A DNA stretch of 6,597 nucleotides from Synechococcales cyanobacterium PMM_0002 (GTDB lineage Bacteria > Cyanobacteriota > Cyanobacteriia > Elainellales > Elainellaceae). The notes below the pieces were generated by a model. It was not told the DNA's origin. It worked only from the letters and a program-made list of their open reading frames with translations, and searched no databases. Below are positions 1 through 6,506 of this stretch, piece after piece; positions within the stretch are counted from its first letter, which is position 1, and every line of letters starts with the position of its first letter. A program made the position numbers and the translations under genes. The stretch lies in assembly GCA_949127925.1 (NCBI GenBank), contig CASBQX010000357.1:1-6597 (forward strand), in the 5' to 3' direction.

Positions 1-8
1 AATAGACT

Positions 9-749
9 TTAGCTAGAGGGAATCTGAGTGATTTGACTCTTAGCATGGATAACCAATTTGCCGACTTGAGCCTCTAATCGATGCAGCTGAAGCGATATAC
101 CGGGGATGTCAAAGTTCCGCAGATCTAATAGGGCAGTGAGTTGCTCGAAAATGGCAACCACTAGATCTACCGTTAGACCTTCTCCTTCAGCCGACAGAAC
201 CTCTAAACCGATACGATGCCCATCTGCTTCGATTTGAGGAACAGCGGTAGCTGAAAGTTTTTTCAGTTCATTTGTCTGTACTAATAAAAAGTCTGCATTA
301 ATCACAAACTTGTTGTCACCGGGTAGGCTGATCACAACTTGGTTGATATTCACGGGTATTGCCTGCCCTGCCATATTCATTTTCAAGTTCTGTAGCTTGC
401 CTTGGATATGGTCAGAGTTAAAGGCTCGATTGATATCGGCTTCAGTCAAAACAATTTTGGCTGAAGCATCGGTAGGACGGCTCAGTTCAATGTTGCCAAA
501 AACTGCGCTGAGAGGATTGATTGCTACTTGATCTGTGGTGACTTCTATCGTCTCCATGCGTAAATCCTGCTTCATCACTAACCCTTTACCTGAGATAGCA
601 ACAGAGTCTACTTTTCCTTGCAAGAGCTTCCCTGGATCGGTGCGAATTTCTACATCAATGGTTTCGACTTGATCCAGCTGGTTAGCGATTCCCACTTCCA
701 ACACTTTGCTCAGTGCCTTCTCCCCTAAGTCAAGATTGTCTGATGCCAT
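9..749 (-). CDS. LmeA/DUF2993 family lipid-binding protein
   Basis: Complete 246-aa protein that I recognise as the LmeA-type (DUF2993) family common in cyanobacteria. The family cue is the N-terminal run LGEKALSKVLEVGIANQLDQ (residues 8-27), followed by alternating beta-strand-like segments such as VDSVAISGKGLVM (about 47-59), where the family typically has a 'G.gl....l' core. LmeA of actinobacteria binds phospholipid and acts in envelope glycolipid maturation; in cyanobacteria the role is not established. No signal peptide or membrane helix is visible, so a cytoplasmic or peripheral membrane location is likely. The start is supported by GGAGAG lying 7 nt before the ATG. The gene lies 383 bp downstream of the Wzc-like gene on the same strand, which with a possible promoter at 842-870 suggests separate transcription. 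Family call fairly sure; function unknown. Confidence 0.85.
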   Translation of the reverse strand: MASDNLDLGEKALSKVLEVGIANQLDQVETIDVEIRTDPGKLLQGKVDSVAISGKGLVMKQDLRMETIEVTTDQVAINPLSAVFGNIELSRPTDASAKIVLTEADINRAFNSDHIQGKLQNLKMNMAGQAIPVNINQVVISLPGDNKFVINADFLLVQTNELKKLSATAVPQIEADGHRIGLEVLSAEGEGLTVDLVVAIFEQLTALLDLRNFDIPGISLQLHRLEAQVGKLVIHAKSQITQIPSS

Positions 750-841
750 ATCTCGTCTCTCCGCTGTTCAATTGATTAACGTCAGCTGATCCCCGAAACT
801 ATTCAGCTATTAAATTAATCAGCATTTTGCTTTGCACTCCT

Positions 842-870
842 AATATCAGTGGAGATAGATCAAAGTTCAA
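842..870 (-). promoter_or_regulatory. Possible promoter for the DUF2993 gene
   Basis: Reading on the minus strand, TTGAAC (870-865) and GATATT (847-842) are separated by 17 bp, each matching the sigma-70 type consensus at 4 of 6 positions. They lie about 95 bp upstream of the DUF2993 start codon. An imperfect dyad (856-874, TAGATCAAA with TTCAATCTA, 7 of 9 paired) overlaps the -35 element and could be an operator. This is a pattern match only. Confidence 0.3.
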
Positions 871-986
871 TCTACCTGAAGAGATACAAACGATTCATGT
901 CAACAATTAACTTAACTAAACTTATGAGTTTTCAACGCAGCCTCTCTCTTGCGAGGGAAGATCACAGCTAATTGAATTGTTAGGGT

Positions 987-1145
987 ATGAGTGACTCAAA
1001 GCTTGGCTCAAAATTTGTGGCTCAAAATTTGTTAGGTGCGATGAGACCCAAACCAATTGAACAACAAGCTGTGGCTGTCGTGGGAGCCTCTAGGATTGAT
1101 GTTTCGTTGGTAGAAGCACGGCGATCGCTTGGTCAATTATTTTGA
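987..1145 (+). pseudogene. Likely short-chain dehydrogenase (SDR) N-terminal stub
   Basis: A 52-codon plus-strand reading frame, too short to be an intact enzyme. From its internal ATG at 1041 it reads MRPKPIEQQAVAVVGAS, which resembles the N-terminus of many cyanobacterial SDR oxidoreductases (a 'LKPI.QQVV.VVGASSGIGR' type start), where the VVGASxGIG segment is the first strand and glycine loop of the NAD(P)-binding Rossmann fold. Here the similarity stops after GAS: RIDVS follows, the GxG glycines are missing, and the frame ends 13 bp inside the convergent Wzc-like gene. I read it as a remnant whose remainder was lost near position 1095. A 14-bp tandem duplication (1004-1032), not a multiple of 3, lies just before the internal ATG. 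Alternatives are a genuine small protein or chance. The SDR resemblance is from memory, not from a search. Confidence 0.35.
1004..1032. repeat. 14-bp perfect tandem duplication
   Basis: TGGCTCAAAATTTG occurs twice head to tail (1004-1017 and 1018-1031) with one more base of a third unit. A degenerate relative (TGACTCAAAGCT) lies directly before it at 992-1003. The unit is not the heptanucleotide STRR type known from heterocystous cyanobacteria. It lies in the 383-bp gap between the Wzc-like and DUF2993 genes and looks like local slippage. Confidence 0.75.
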
Positions 1146-3352
1146 ATTGATTCGAACTCTCTTGCCAGCAGCAGCCCACTGCGATTAATTTCAGGAGTAT
1201 AAGGAGTAGAGTGGCTTCTAGAACCATTGGCCACAATGCCGATCAAGTTTAGCTTGCTGAGCCGCTCTACAGCCTGCGTCAAATCTGCCTGCGTGACTCG
1301 GTCAAGCCGTCCTACTAAAATGCTGCCATTGCATAATGAAGCCACCTGAACGGCATCTACCATCCCCAAAATGGGCGGCGTATCGATCAGCACCAGATCG
1401 TAGCGGGATGTAAACATGGTGATTAAATCCTTCATCCGCTTTGAACTCAGCAGCTTAACTGGATCAGGTGATTCACTTCCAGCCGTTAGCACATCAATTC
1501 GTAGACCCGACAACGATACCCGATTGGGTTTGAGCGAGACTGAGCGATCTGTTAATATGCGGGAAAGCCCCTGCTCATTGGGCAGATTCAGATGCTCATG
1601 CAAGGCTGGTCGGCGTAAGTCAGCATCAATCACCAACACGCGCTGATTAGCCCGCGCTGCACTCAAGGCTAAGCCTAAAATTAAGGTGCTCTTACCTTCG
1701 CCTGCAACCGCAGAGGTAATCGTCAATGACTTAAGTGGAGTATTGGGATTCAGCAGTTGAATGTTTTTGTAAATTAAATCGACGGCATCTCGAAAGGGCA
1801 GCCAGTTCAAACTTTTAGCCACTGGCAGAATACTCGCCTCAACCTTGCGGAAGGGCAAACTGATGAACGATTTGTCTAATTCAAGAGAGGGCAACTCTGG
1901 CACAATTCCTAACAGCGGCATGGCAACTTGCTGTTTCAACTCATCAGAGGTGTGAACCACGCCATCGATTGCTTCTCGCGCAAATGCAGCAACGCCGCCT
2001 AAAAAGACTCCTGCCACTATCCCTAATAGTAAATCTTGCTTTTGGTTAGGACCCGTTTGAGCACCTATCAGTGGTGCTTCCACTACCTGCCAGTTAAACC
2101 CTCCTCTACTCAGACGGGCGCTGGTTTCTTGCTGCTGTTCCAATAGCTTTTCAACGACGCTTCGCCCAATTTCAACCTCGGGCTGGAGGCGATCATATTC
2201 GGCAATCAGCCCTGGAAATTGATTGAGCTGGTTGCGAAGCTGTTGGCGTGACTCAATTAGGCTTTTTTCACGAGCGCTCAAGCTAGCCAAATTAACCTGG
2301 GCTTCTACCATAGAGCCGACTAAATTTAAGTCAACGGCACTCAATTGCCCTTCACTCAAAAGATTTTCACCTGAGGTATCTATGTTGACAGGCATATCTC
2401 CTAAGATCTGAGCTACTTCTTTGCGCAATAGCTCAAGCTTACTCTGGCGTTGATCCACTAGATCTTCGATTCTTGGATCCGCGTCTGTAAATGTAACGCG
2501 CTGTTGCCCTAGATCTAGGTCAGTTTTTTGTAGCTCATTCAGCAGCGTTTGATACCGTGGTGATTGGCTGAGCCGGGAGGCTACTAGGGCGCTCTGAGGA
2601 GAAAGATTAAGCTGCTGCTGCAATGTGTTAAATCGCGCTTGCATATCTTGATATTGCGTTAGCGTAGCGCGCTGCTCTTGCTCAACCTGATTGAGGGCGT
2701 TAGTCAGGGCAGTAGCTTGCTGATTTGGATCAATCAAATTTCGCTCTTTGCGAAATTGTTCTAGCTGCTGTTGAGTTTTCGTCACATTCTCAAGTGCAGT
2801 TTGCAGTTGGCTATTAATTAGCTTTACGCCTTTATTTAAGCGCAGGTTTTGTTGCTCTAGGTTGTAAGCTTGATAAATGTCTTGCAGCGTACTCAGCACC
2901 TTCTGAGCTTTAACAGGGTCATCGGTGATGTAAGTTGCTTCAAAGATCTTGGTATTGACTTTGTCTTCAACTACCTGACTCAATGTAAAGGAGCTTTGGA
3001 TCTCTCTAGGTGTTAGTTCAGGGTACTCAGGCTGGAGCGTTTCTGCGGCCTCTTTAATAAATTGGTAGCTGCGCATGAGATTAATCTGAGTCGCATAATC
3101 TGTTTGCGATGGCTCAGATGCAGAGAAGGCACTCTGCTCGCCTGCATCTTGCTCTCCTTGGTAGTTGGGTTCTACCAATAGCTGCATAGAGCTGAGATAG
3201 GTCGGTGACTTGAACAAGGTGGATACAGCCGCAGCCGCTACAACACTCGCCAAAACTCCAAGAAACAAAAAGCGCCGCCGTAGTAAGATGGCTAGAATTT
3301 GCCCATAACCTAGGTCGGCTTCAGTTGTTGTACTGAGATCTTTTTCAGTCAT
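1133..3352 (-). CDS. Wzc-like polysaccharide co-polymerase / BY-kinase
   Basis: 739-aa inner-membrane protein combining a Wzz-type chain-length domain with a cytoplasmic P-loop kinase domain, the architecture of Wzc proteins that control length and export of capsule or exopolysaccharide. Visible layout: first membrane helix about 28-47; long Gln/Leu-rich coiled coil on the periplasmic side (about 170-260 and 345-420); second helix about 441-458; kinase domain from about 520. Walker A is SAVAGEGKST with K554, Walker A' is VLVIDADLRRP with D576 and D578, Walker B is LVLIDTPP with D657. Two points are atypical. The EX2RX2R oligomerisation motif expected near 522 reads DAVDLIYK, and the C-terminal tail has one tyrosine (Y718) instead of a cluster. 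It may therefore autophosphorylate weakly or work mainly as an ATPase-gated regulator. The upstream 525 bp hold a hairpin, a possible promoter and a small ORF. Only a weak Shine-Dalgarno (GTAAAGAG) abuts the ATG. Confidence 0.92.
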   Translation of the reverse strand: MTEKDLSTTTEADLGYGQILAILLRRRFLFLGVLASVVAAAAVSTLFKSPTYLSSMQLLVEPNYQGEQDAGEQSAFSASEPSQTDYATQINLMRSYQFIKEAAETLQPEYPELTPREIQSSFTLSQVVEDKVNTKIFEATYITDDPVKAQKVLSTLQDIYQAYNLEQQNLRLNKGVKLINSQLQTALENVTKTQQQLEQFRKERNLIDPNQQATALTNALNQVEQEQRATLTQYQDMQARFNTLQQQLNLSPQSALVASRLSQSPRYQTLLNELQKTDLDLGQQRVTFTDADPRIEDLVDQRQSKLELLRKEVAQILGDMPVNIDTSGENLLSEGQLSAVDLNLVGSMVEAQVNLASLSAREKSLIESRQQLRNQLNQFPGLIAEYDRLQPEVEIGRSVVEKLLEQQQETSARLSRGGFNWQVVEAPLIGAQTGPNQKQDLLLGIVAGVFLGGVAAFAREAIDGVVHTSDELKQQVAMPLLGIVPELPSLELDKSFISLPFRKVEASILPVAKSLNWLPFRDAVDLIYKNIQLLNPNTPLKSLTITSAVAGEGKSTLILGLALSAARANQRVLVIDADLRRPALHEHLNLPNEQGLSRILTDRSVSLKPNRVSLSGLRIDVLTAGSESPDPVKLLSSKRMKDLITMFTSRYDLVLIDTPPILGMVDAVQVASLCNGSILVGRLDRVTQADLTQAVERLSKLNLIGIVANGSRSHSTPYTPEINRSGLLLAREFESIQNN

Positions 3353-3493
3353 CTCTTTACCAAAGTGCTTGACAATACTTACGCTCGGAAACTCTGCTCT
3401 ACAGGGTAATTTTTAACAAATCATCGCCTTCAAAATTGATTTAGAGATATCCGCTCCGCTTGCTCTAGCCGATCTGCCAAATTCAAACCTACC

Positions 3494-3504
3494 GGGTTTA
3501 ACCC
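3494..3504. other. Short palindrome in the Wzc leader
   Basis: GGGTTTAACCC is a perfect 11-nt palindrome with a single central base, about 145 bp upstream of the Wzc-like start codon. It could be a small operator. There is no other support, and such short palindromes also arise by chance. Apart from the listed sites I see no other structure in 3353-3797. Confidence 0.2.
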
Positions 3505-3530
3505 TCGACTCAATCAGCGGGTCATGTGGA

Positions 3531-3614
3531 CTAAAGCCGATCGCCGTATCTGAGTTGATGGATGGATTCTAAGTCCTGGAACGTCAGACGCTCTTTTGCT
3601 AGTTTTGTTTCCAT
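3531..3614 (-). CDS. Possible 27-aa leader ORF upstream of the Wzc-like gene
   Basis: A 27-codon frame starting METKLAKERL and ending LRYGDRL, with TAG at 3533-3531. GGGAG sits 5 nt before its ATG, a better ribosome-binding site than that of the Wzc-like gene 178 bp further on. The peptide is charged (about half polar or charged residues), has no membrane helix, and I recognise no family. It could be a regulatory leader peptide, a small protein, or chance. Confidence 0.2.
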   Translation of the reverse strand: METKLAKERLTFQDLESIHQLRYGDRL

Positions 3615-3744
3615 ATTTGCTCCCAAAACCCAGTAGCACCAATCACCCTACCCACTCATTTGTGGTGTATTACGCCAGTACATTTATAGCTTAAATAGTC
3701 TCCAGATACCCATTTCAGCCTAGCTTCCTCATCAAAAAATAATT

Positions 3745-3771
3745 AGTATAGATTTTTCATCATGAATTCAA
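3745..3771 (-). promoter_or_regulatory. Possible promoter for the Wzc-like gene
   Basis: On the minus strand, TATACT (3750-3745, 5 of 6 to the -10 consensus) follows TTGAAT (3771-3766) with a short 15-bp spacer. It lies just beyond the 62-nt hairpin and would give a leader of nearly 390 nt. A second AT-rich box, TATAAA (3688-3683), without a clear -35 partner, is an alternative. The spacing is suboptimal, so this is tentative. Confidence 0.3.
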
Positions 3772-3797
3772 TATAGTTAAACCCAAGATGATGAAGA

Positions 3798-3859
3798 AAC
3801 CCAGCGTTTTTGTGTAAAAGAGCAACTAGGTCACTCTTTTACGGAAAAAACGCTGGGTT
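3798..3859 (-). terminator. 62-nt near-perfect hairpin after the HepC-like gene
   Basis: Outer arms of 14 bp (AACCCAGCGTTTTT at 3798-3811, complement at 3846-3859) enclose a 2 x 3 nt internal loop and an inner stem of 9 bp (GTAAAAGAG 3814-3822 with 3834-3842). In the minus-strand RNA the inner stem extends by four more pairs (UGAC with GUUG, two of them G-U) to a CUA triloop; in the plus-strand RNA those two positions would be C-A mismatches. The structure therefore fits minus-strand RNA better. It starts 18 nt after the stop of the HepC-like gene. It lacks a U-run after the stem, so it is not a textbook intrinsic terminator. It could instead be an mRNA end-protecting or processing hairpin, or a REP-like mobile repeat. 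Confidence 0.6.
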
Positions 3860-3877
3860 GATTGGGGGCTATATTGG

Positions 3878-4384
3878 TTAGCGCGATCCTGACAGTGTTC
3901 TCTGCCGACGGGGCGATGCGAGTAGAGTGGCAATCTGGAGGAAGAGGTGGATCCCTAAAATGAACGGGCTAAAGATTGCCAGCATGAGAGCCGAAACTGA
4001 ACGCTCGGGCAATTGCTTCAGCCAGGGTAGGAGGCGATCGCCCTTGTTCAGCGGCTTTCGGATCACAGGCACACGTACAACTGCTCGCTTGCCTGCCGCT
4101 GCACAGATTTGCAGCCAAATCTGGACAACCTCAGTGCCCAATGCTGGGTCCAATACTACCAGCTTTACCGCAGATTGCCTGAGACAATCAGTCATCATGG
4201 CTGGATTGTTGAGTGATGGCAACGCTAGTGATTGAATGGCTGTGGATGGGGTAACCCAGAGCTGATGTTGTCGCCATTTCAGCGTGTATTGGGATCCGGC
4301 ATCTACGTTGCTAGACGACAGTTGTTCTTTTGATGGTAACGTTGCGACGTGGGTGGAAACTAGAGTAGTTTTGGAAGACATCAT
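3878..4384 (-). CDS. HepC-like N-terminal domain protein, catalytic domain absent
   Basis: 168-aa protein. It resembles the N-terminal part of cyanobacterial HepC-type sugar transferases (named for heterocyst envelope polysaccharide): a WR.hQLWV strand at about 37-44, a LVVLDPALGTEVVQIW segment at 75-90 (family pattern: conserved 'DP.lG....w...c..a.k' stretch), then VVRVPV at about 102-107. A hydrophobic helix follows (about 130-154, SALMLAIFSPFILGIHLFLQ), equivalent to the membrane helix that normally precedes 'SPGPIFF' and the catalytic phosphoglycosyltransferase domain. Here the chain ends at SPRRQRTLSGSR, so that domain is missing, and no continuation is seen in the next 500 bp. A complete transferase domain is encoded separately two genes upstream, so this may be a split partner, an accessory membrane protein, or a truncated remnant. 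No clear ribosome-binding site precedes the two tandem ATGs. The family assignment is from memory. Confidence 0.7.
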   Translation of the reverse strand: MMSSKTTLVSTHVATLPSKEQLSSSNVDAGSQYTLKWRQHQLWVTPSTAIQSLALPSLNNPAMMTDCLRQSAVKLVVLDPALGTEVVQIWLQICAAAGKRAVVRVPVIRKPLNKGDRLLPWLKQLPERSVSALMLAIFSPFILGIHLFLQIATLLASPRRQRTLSGSR

Positions 4385-4472
4385 GGGTAGTTAGGATGAG
4401 AGGATAGTTGCAAACCATTCAGGCAAGACAGACACAAATTAGATAGATCATCGCAGTCGTTTGGGTGTCTTG

Positions 4473-5615
4473 TTAACATACGGCTGCTGAGGCTTGGTCT
4501 TGAGTCTGACTGAGAATTTGGCCTCGTTTCTCGCTACACACTTGGTCAATTACCTTGCTGATTTTGGCGTAGAACACATCTTCTGTGAAGTTGTTTAGGG
4601 CATGGTCTCGAATCGCTTGGAAATTCCAGTCCACTTGATTAGCGTCTAGCAGCGCCTCAATCAGCGATTCGGGGGTTTGTCGTTTGAAAAATACACCTGT
4701 CTCTCCAGGTATCTGAGTATCCAACACCCCGCCAGCCCCGTAAGCAATCACTGGGGTGCCGCTAAAGTTTGCTTCTACTGGAACCAGTCCATAATCTTCA
4801 CAGGCTGCCACAATCACCGATCGGGCGTCGGCAAATAAAGAGCTGCGTTCAGAGTCACTCACATGTCCCAAAAACTTGATGTTTCCTAATGCCCGCGCTT
4901 CTAGACGTTTACGTTCGGGTCCAGTCCCTGAGATTAATAGTGGATAGCCTAGCCAGTTGAAGGCTTCCACAATTAAATCAATCCGTTTGTAGCTCAGCAG
5001 TCGGGCTGAAGATAGGTAATAGTCTGCCTTCTGGTCTGAGAAGATGAACTGACGGCTATCAATGGGGTAGTTGATGGTAATGGCAGGTCGCCCATAGATG
5101 CTGCGAATTCGCTCTGCCACTGTAGTCGAGTTAGCGATATACAAATCTGGCTCTTGAGAATAGCTCAAATCTGCATCTCGCATCGCTTGGAAAATTGGTT
5201 CAATTAACGGTTTCAGGGGGCGGTAAGTACCGTAGTGGCGCAGGTAAGTCTCGGTATCCCACAGGAAACGGGTAACATTGTGGCAAAAGCAAACGTGAAC
5301 GGCATCGGGGCGCTTCCGCACGGCTTTTGCAAAGCTGGTGCTGCTACTAATGATCAAGTCGTATTCTTGCAAGTCGAGCGCACGGAACGCAGAGAAATAA
5401 AACGGGGCTAGCAATCGGAAGTATTTGGCTGCACCGGGGATTTGCTGCAAATACGTGGTGTTGACAGGGCGATCGCCAATTTGGATGGTGTTTTTAGAGT
5501 CGAAAACAGATGTAAATACATCAGCATCGGGAAAGAAATTGCACAGCAGCTCAAAGACGCGTTCTGCCCCTCCCCGCTGCGTCAAATAATCGTGTACCAG
5601 TGCGATCTTTGTCAT
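4473..5615 (-). CDS. GT4 family glycosyltransferase
   Basis: 380-aa GT-B fold enzyme expected to transfer a sugar from a nucleotide-sugar donor to a lipid-linked acceptor at the cytoplasmic face of the membrane. The N-terminal KIALVHDYLTQRGGAERVFE (residues 3-22) holds the glycine-rich loop typical of the family. In the donor-binding half, SARLLSYKRID (203-213) carries the usual basic pair (R205, K210) and CEDYGLVPVEAN (272-283) is the EX7E motif with E273 and E281. Length is normal for GT4. Donor and acceptor cannot be read from sequence; relatives with this N-terminus are often annotated as mannosyltransferase-like enzymes. Start is the ATG with AGG 9 nt upstream. It follows the sugar transferase after 142 bp and precedes the HepC-like gene by 88 bp, in the same orientation, which suggests one transcription unit. 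Confidence 0.9.
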   Translation of the reverse strand: MTKIALVHDYLTQRGGAERVFELLCNFFPDADVFTSVFDSKNTIQIGDRPVNTTYLQQIPGAAKYFRLLAPFYFSAFRALDLQEYDLIISSSTSFAKAVRKRPDAVHVCFCHNVTRFLWDTETYLRHYGTYRPLKPLIEPIFQAMRDADLSYSQEPDLYIANSTTVAERIRSIYGRPAITINYPIDSRQFIFSDQKADYYLSSARLLSYKRIDLIVEAFNWLGYPLLISGTGPERKRLEARALGNIKFLGHVSDSERSSLFADARSVIVAACEDYGLVPVEANFSGTPVIAYGAGGVLDTQIPGETGVFFKRQTPESLIEALLDANQVDWNFQAIRDHALNNFTEDVFYAKISKVIDQVCSEKRGQILSQTQDQASAAVC

Positions 5616-5722
5616 GCAATCATGCCTTGTAGCGTTTCAGGTGACGTTCAGGTTAATGAGGCTGAGAAATCTATGGTTTGCTAACGGACGCAATTAAACG
5701 GCTGAGGTTCTGTTCAAAATGG

Positions 5723-5737
5723 CTATCTCGGAGATAG
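5723..5737. promoter_or_regulatory. Small perfect palindrome between the two transferase genes
   Basis: CTATCTC and GAGATAG flank a single base, giving a 15-nt palindrome 20 bp after the sugar transferase stop and about 108 bp before the GT4 start. As RNA it gives at most a 6-bp stem with a 3-nt loop. TTTT follows a few bases later on the minus strand. It could be a weak terminator, a processing hairpin or an operator. Confidence 0.35.
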
Positions 5738-5757
5738 GTGCAGGCTGTAACTTCGGC

Positions 5758-6408
5758 TCAACAAGCTCCCTTGCTAGCAAGCACGGCTCCAACGGTTTTG
5801 AAAATGAGGTAAAGATCGTAGCCAATCGACCACTTCTGTTGATACAGCAGATCCATCGTGACGATTTCCTCAAAGTCTTTGATGGCTGAGCGTCCGCTGG
5901 CCTGCCAAACACCTGTTAAACCGGGCTTCACGCTTAACCGTTGACGATGATGTTGCTCATAGCGGCTGACTTCATCGGGCGTTGGCGGGCGAGTCCCAAC
6001 CAGGCTCATGTCACCTTTAAGCACATTCCAAAACTGGGGCAGTTCATCTAGGCTGGTACGCCGCAGCAACCGTCCGACTCGGGTTTGACGGGGGTCGTCC
6101 TCGTTTTTGAAGATCAGACCTTTTGCTTGGTTTTCAACTTGATGCTTGAGCTTGTCGGCACCCACCACCATGGAACGAAATTTCCACATTCGGAACTCTC
6201 GCCCATTTAATCCACAGCGCATTTGGCTGAAGAAGATAGGACCGGGATTATCTAATTGAATGGCGATCGCGATTGGGATAGCGATCGCCGCTGTAATCAC
6301 AAGCCCAACTAAGGCTCCTAAAATGTCTACCAATCGTTTGGCTTTGCTCTCTACGGAAGGGTGAACAAAGCGGTGGGGTGCAGGTGCTGGGAGGCAAGAA
6401 GTTTGCAT
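5758..6408 (-). CDS. Sugar transferase (initiating phosphoglycosyltransferase)
   Basis: 216-aa monotopic phosphoglycosyltransferase (bacterial sugar transferase family; ExoY/WcaJ C-terminal-domain type). It moves a sugar-1-phosphate from a nucleotide sugar to undecaprenyl phosphate, the first step of repeat-unit assembly, at the inner membrane. Features in order: a hydrophobic re-entrant helix about 29-50; NPGPIFF (54-60); KFRSM (76-80); RRTSLDELPQFWNVLKGDMS (116-135) with the catalytic Asp-Glu pair D121-E122; GTRPP (138-142); KPGLTGVWQ (161-169). All expected motifs are intact. The length is that of the short single-domain form, without the large N-terminal region of WcaJ/HepC. The sugar is not predictable. 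The start is the ATG at 6408; only a weak GG precedes it, and the next in-frame Met (63) would delete the helix. It is the first confident gene of the cluster in the direction of transcription. Confidence 0.93.
   Translation of the reverse strand: MQTSCLPAPAPHRFVHPSVESKAKRLVDILGALVGLVITAAIAIPIAIAIQLDNPGPIFFSQMRCGLNGREFRMWKFRSMVVGADKLKHQVENQAKGLIFKNEDDPRQTRVGRLLRRTSLDELPQFWNVLKGDMSLVGTRPPTPDEVSRYEQHHRQRLSVKPGLTGVWQASGRSAIKDFEEIVTMDLLYQQKWSIGYDLYLIFKTVGAVLASKGAC
6263..6288. repeat. Pair of HIP1 palindromes (GCGATCGC)
   Basis: Two copies, 6263-6270 and 6281-6288, lie inside the sugar transferase gene within its membrane-helix codons. Four more are at 1121-1128, 4034-4041, 5469-5476 and 6465-6472. 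HIP1 is highly over-represented in many cyanobacterial genomes and is the strongest taxonomic clue here. Confidence 0.95.
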
Positions 6409-6506
6409 AAGTTACCGGATAGTGGCAAGGGACAAAGAACAGGAACTCACACTTAGTCGAATCAGCGATCGCCCTGGGATCTCAAAGCGCTATGGGCTGC
6501 ATATTG

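Noticed and set aside
310..531. 73-codon plus-strand ORF opposite the DUF2993 gene
   Set aside because: Fully antisense to a recognised gene, with no family resemblance; a shadow frame.
898..903. TTGACA on the minus strand upstream of the DUF2993 gene
   Set aside because: No matching -10 box at usual spacing; the 842-870 pair fits better.
1416..1646. 76-codon plus-strand ORF opposite the Wzc-like kinase domain
   Set aside because: Lies antisense to conserved Walker-motif codons, Ser/Arg-rich shadow composition.
2223..2411. 62-codon plus-strand ORF opposite the Wzc-like coiled coil
   Set aside because: Antisense shadow with no recognisable domain.
3369..3374. TTGACA on the plus strand
   Set aside because: No plausible -10 at 16-18 bp and no plus-strand gene downstream.
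3666..3682. TGTA-N9-TACA dyad resembling an NtcA site
   Set aside because: NtcA sites are GTA-N8-TAC; spacing is one base too long, and relative to the nearby TATAAA it lies downstream, not near -41.
3927..4235. 102-codon plus-strand ORF opposite the HepC-like gene
   Set aside because: Although long, it is Arg/Thr/Ser-rich and wholly antisense to a gene with recognisable family segments and a membrane helix.
4424..4472. CAAGACA/TGTCTTG inverted repeat between the GT4 and HepC-like genes
   Set aside because: 7-bp arms with a 35-nt loop and no U-run; too weak for a terminator and likely chance.
5442..5684. 80-codon plus-strand ORF over the start of the GT4 gene
   Set aside because: Mostly antisense to the conserved GT4 N-terminus; no family resemblance.
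5694..5912. 72-codon minus-strand ORF overlapping the end of the sugar transferase
   Set aside because: Alternate frame of conserved transferase codons, starting inside the KPGLTGVWQ region; a shadow.
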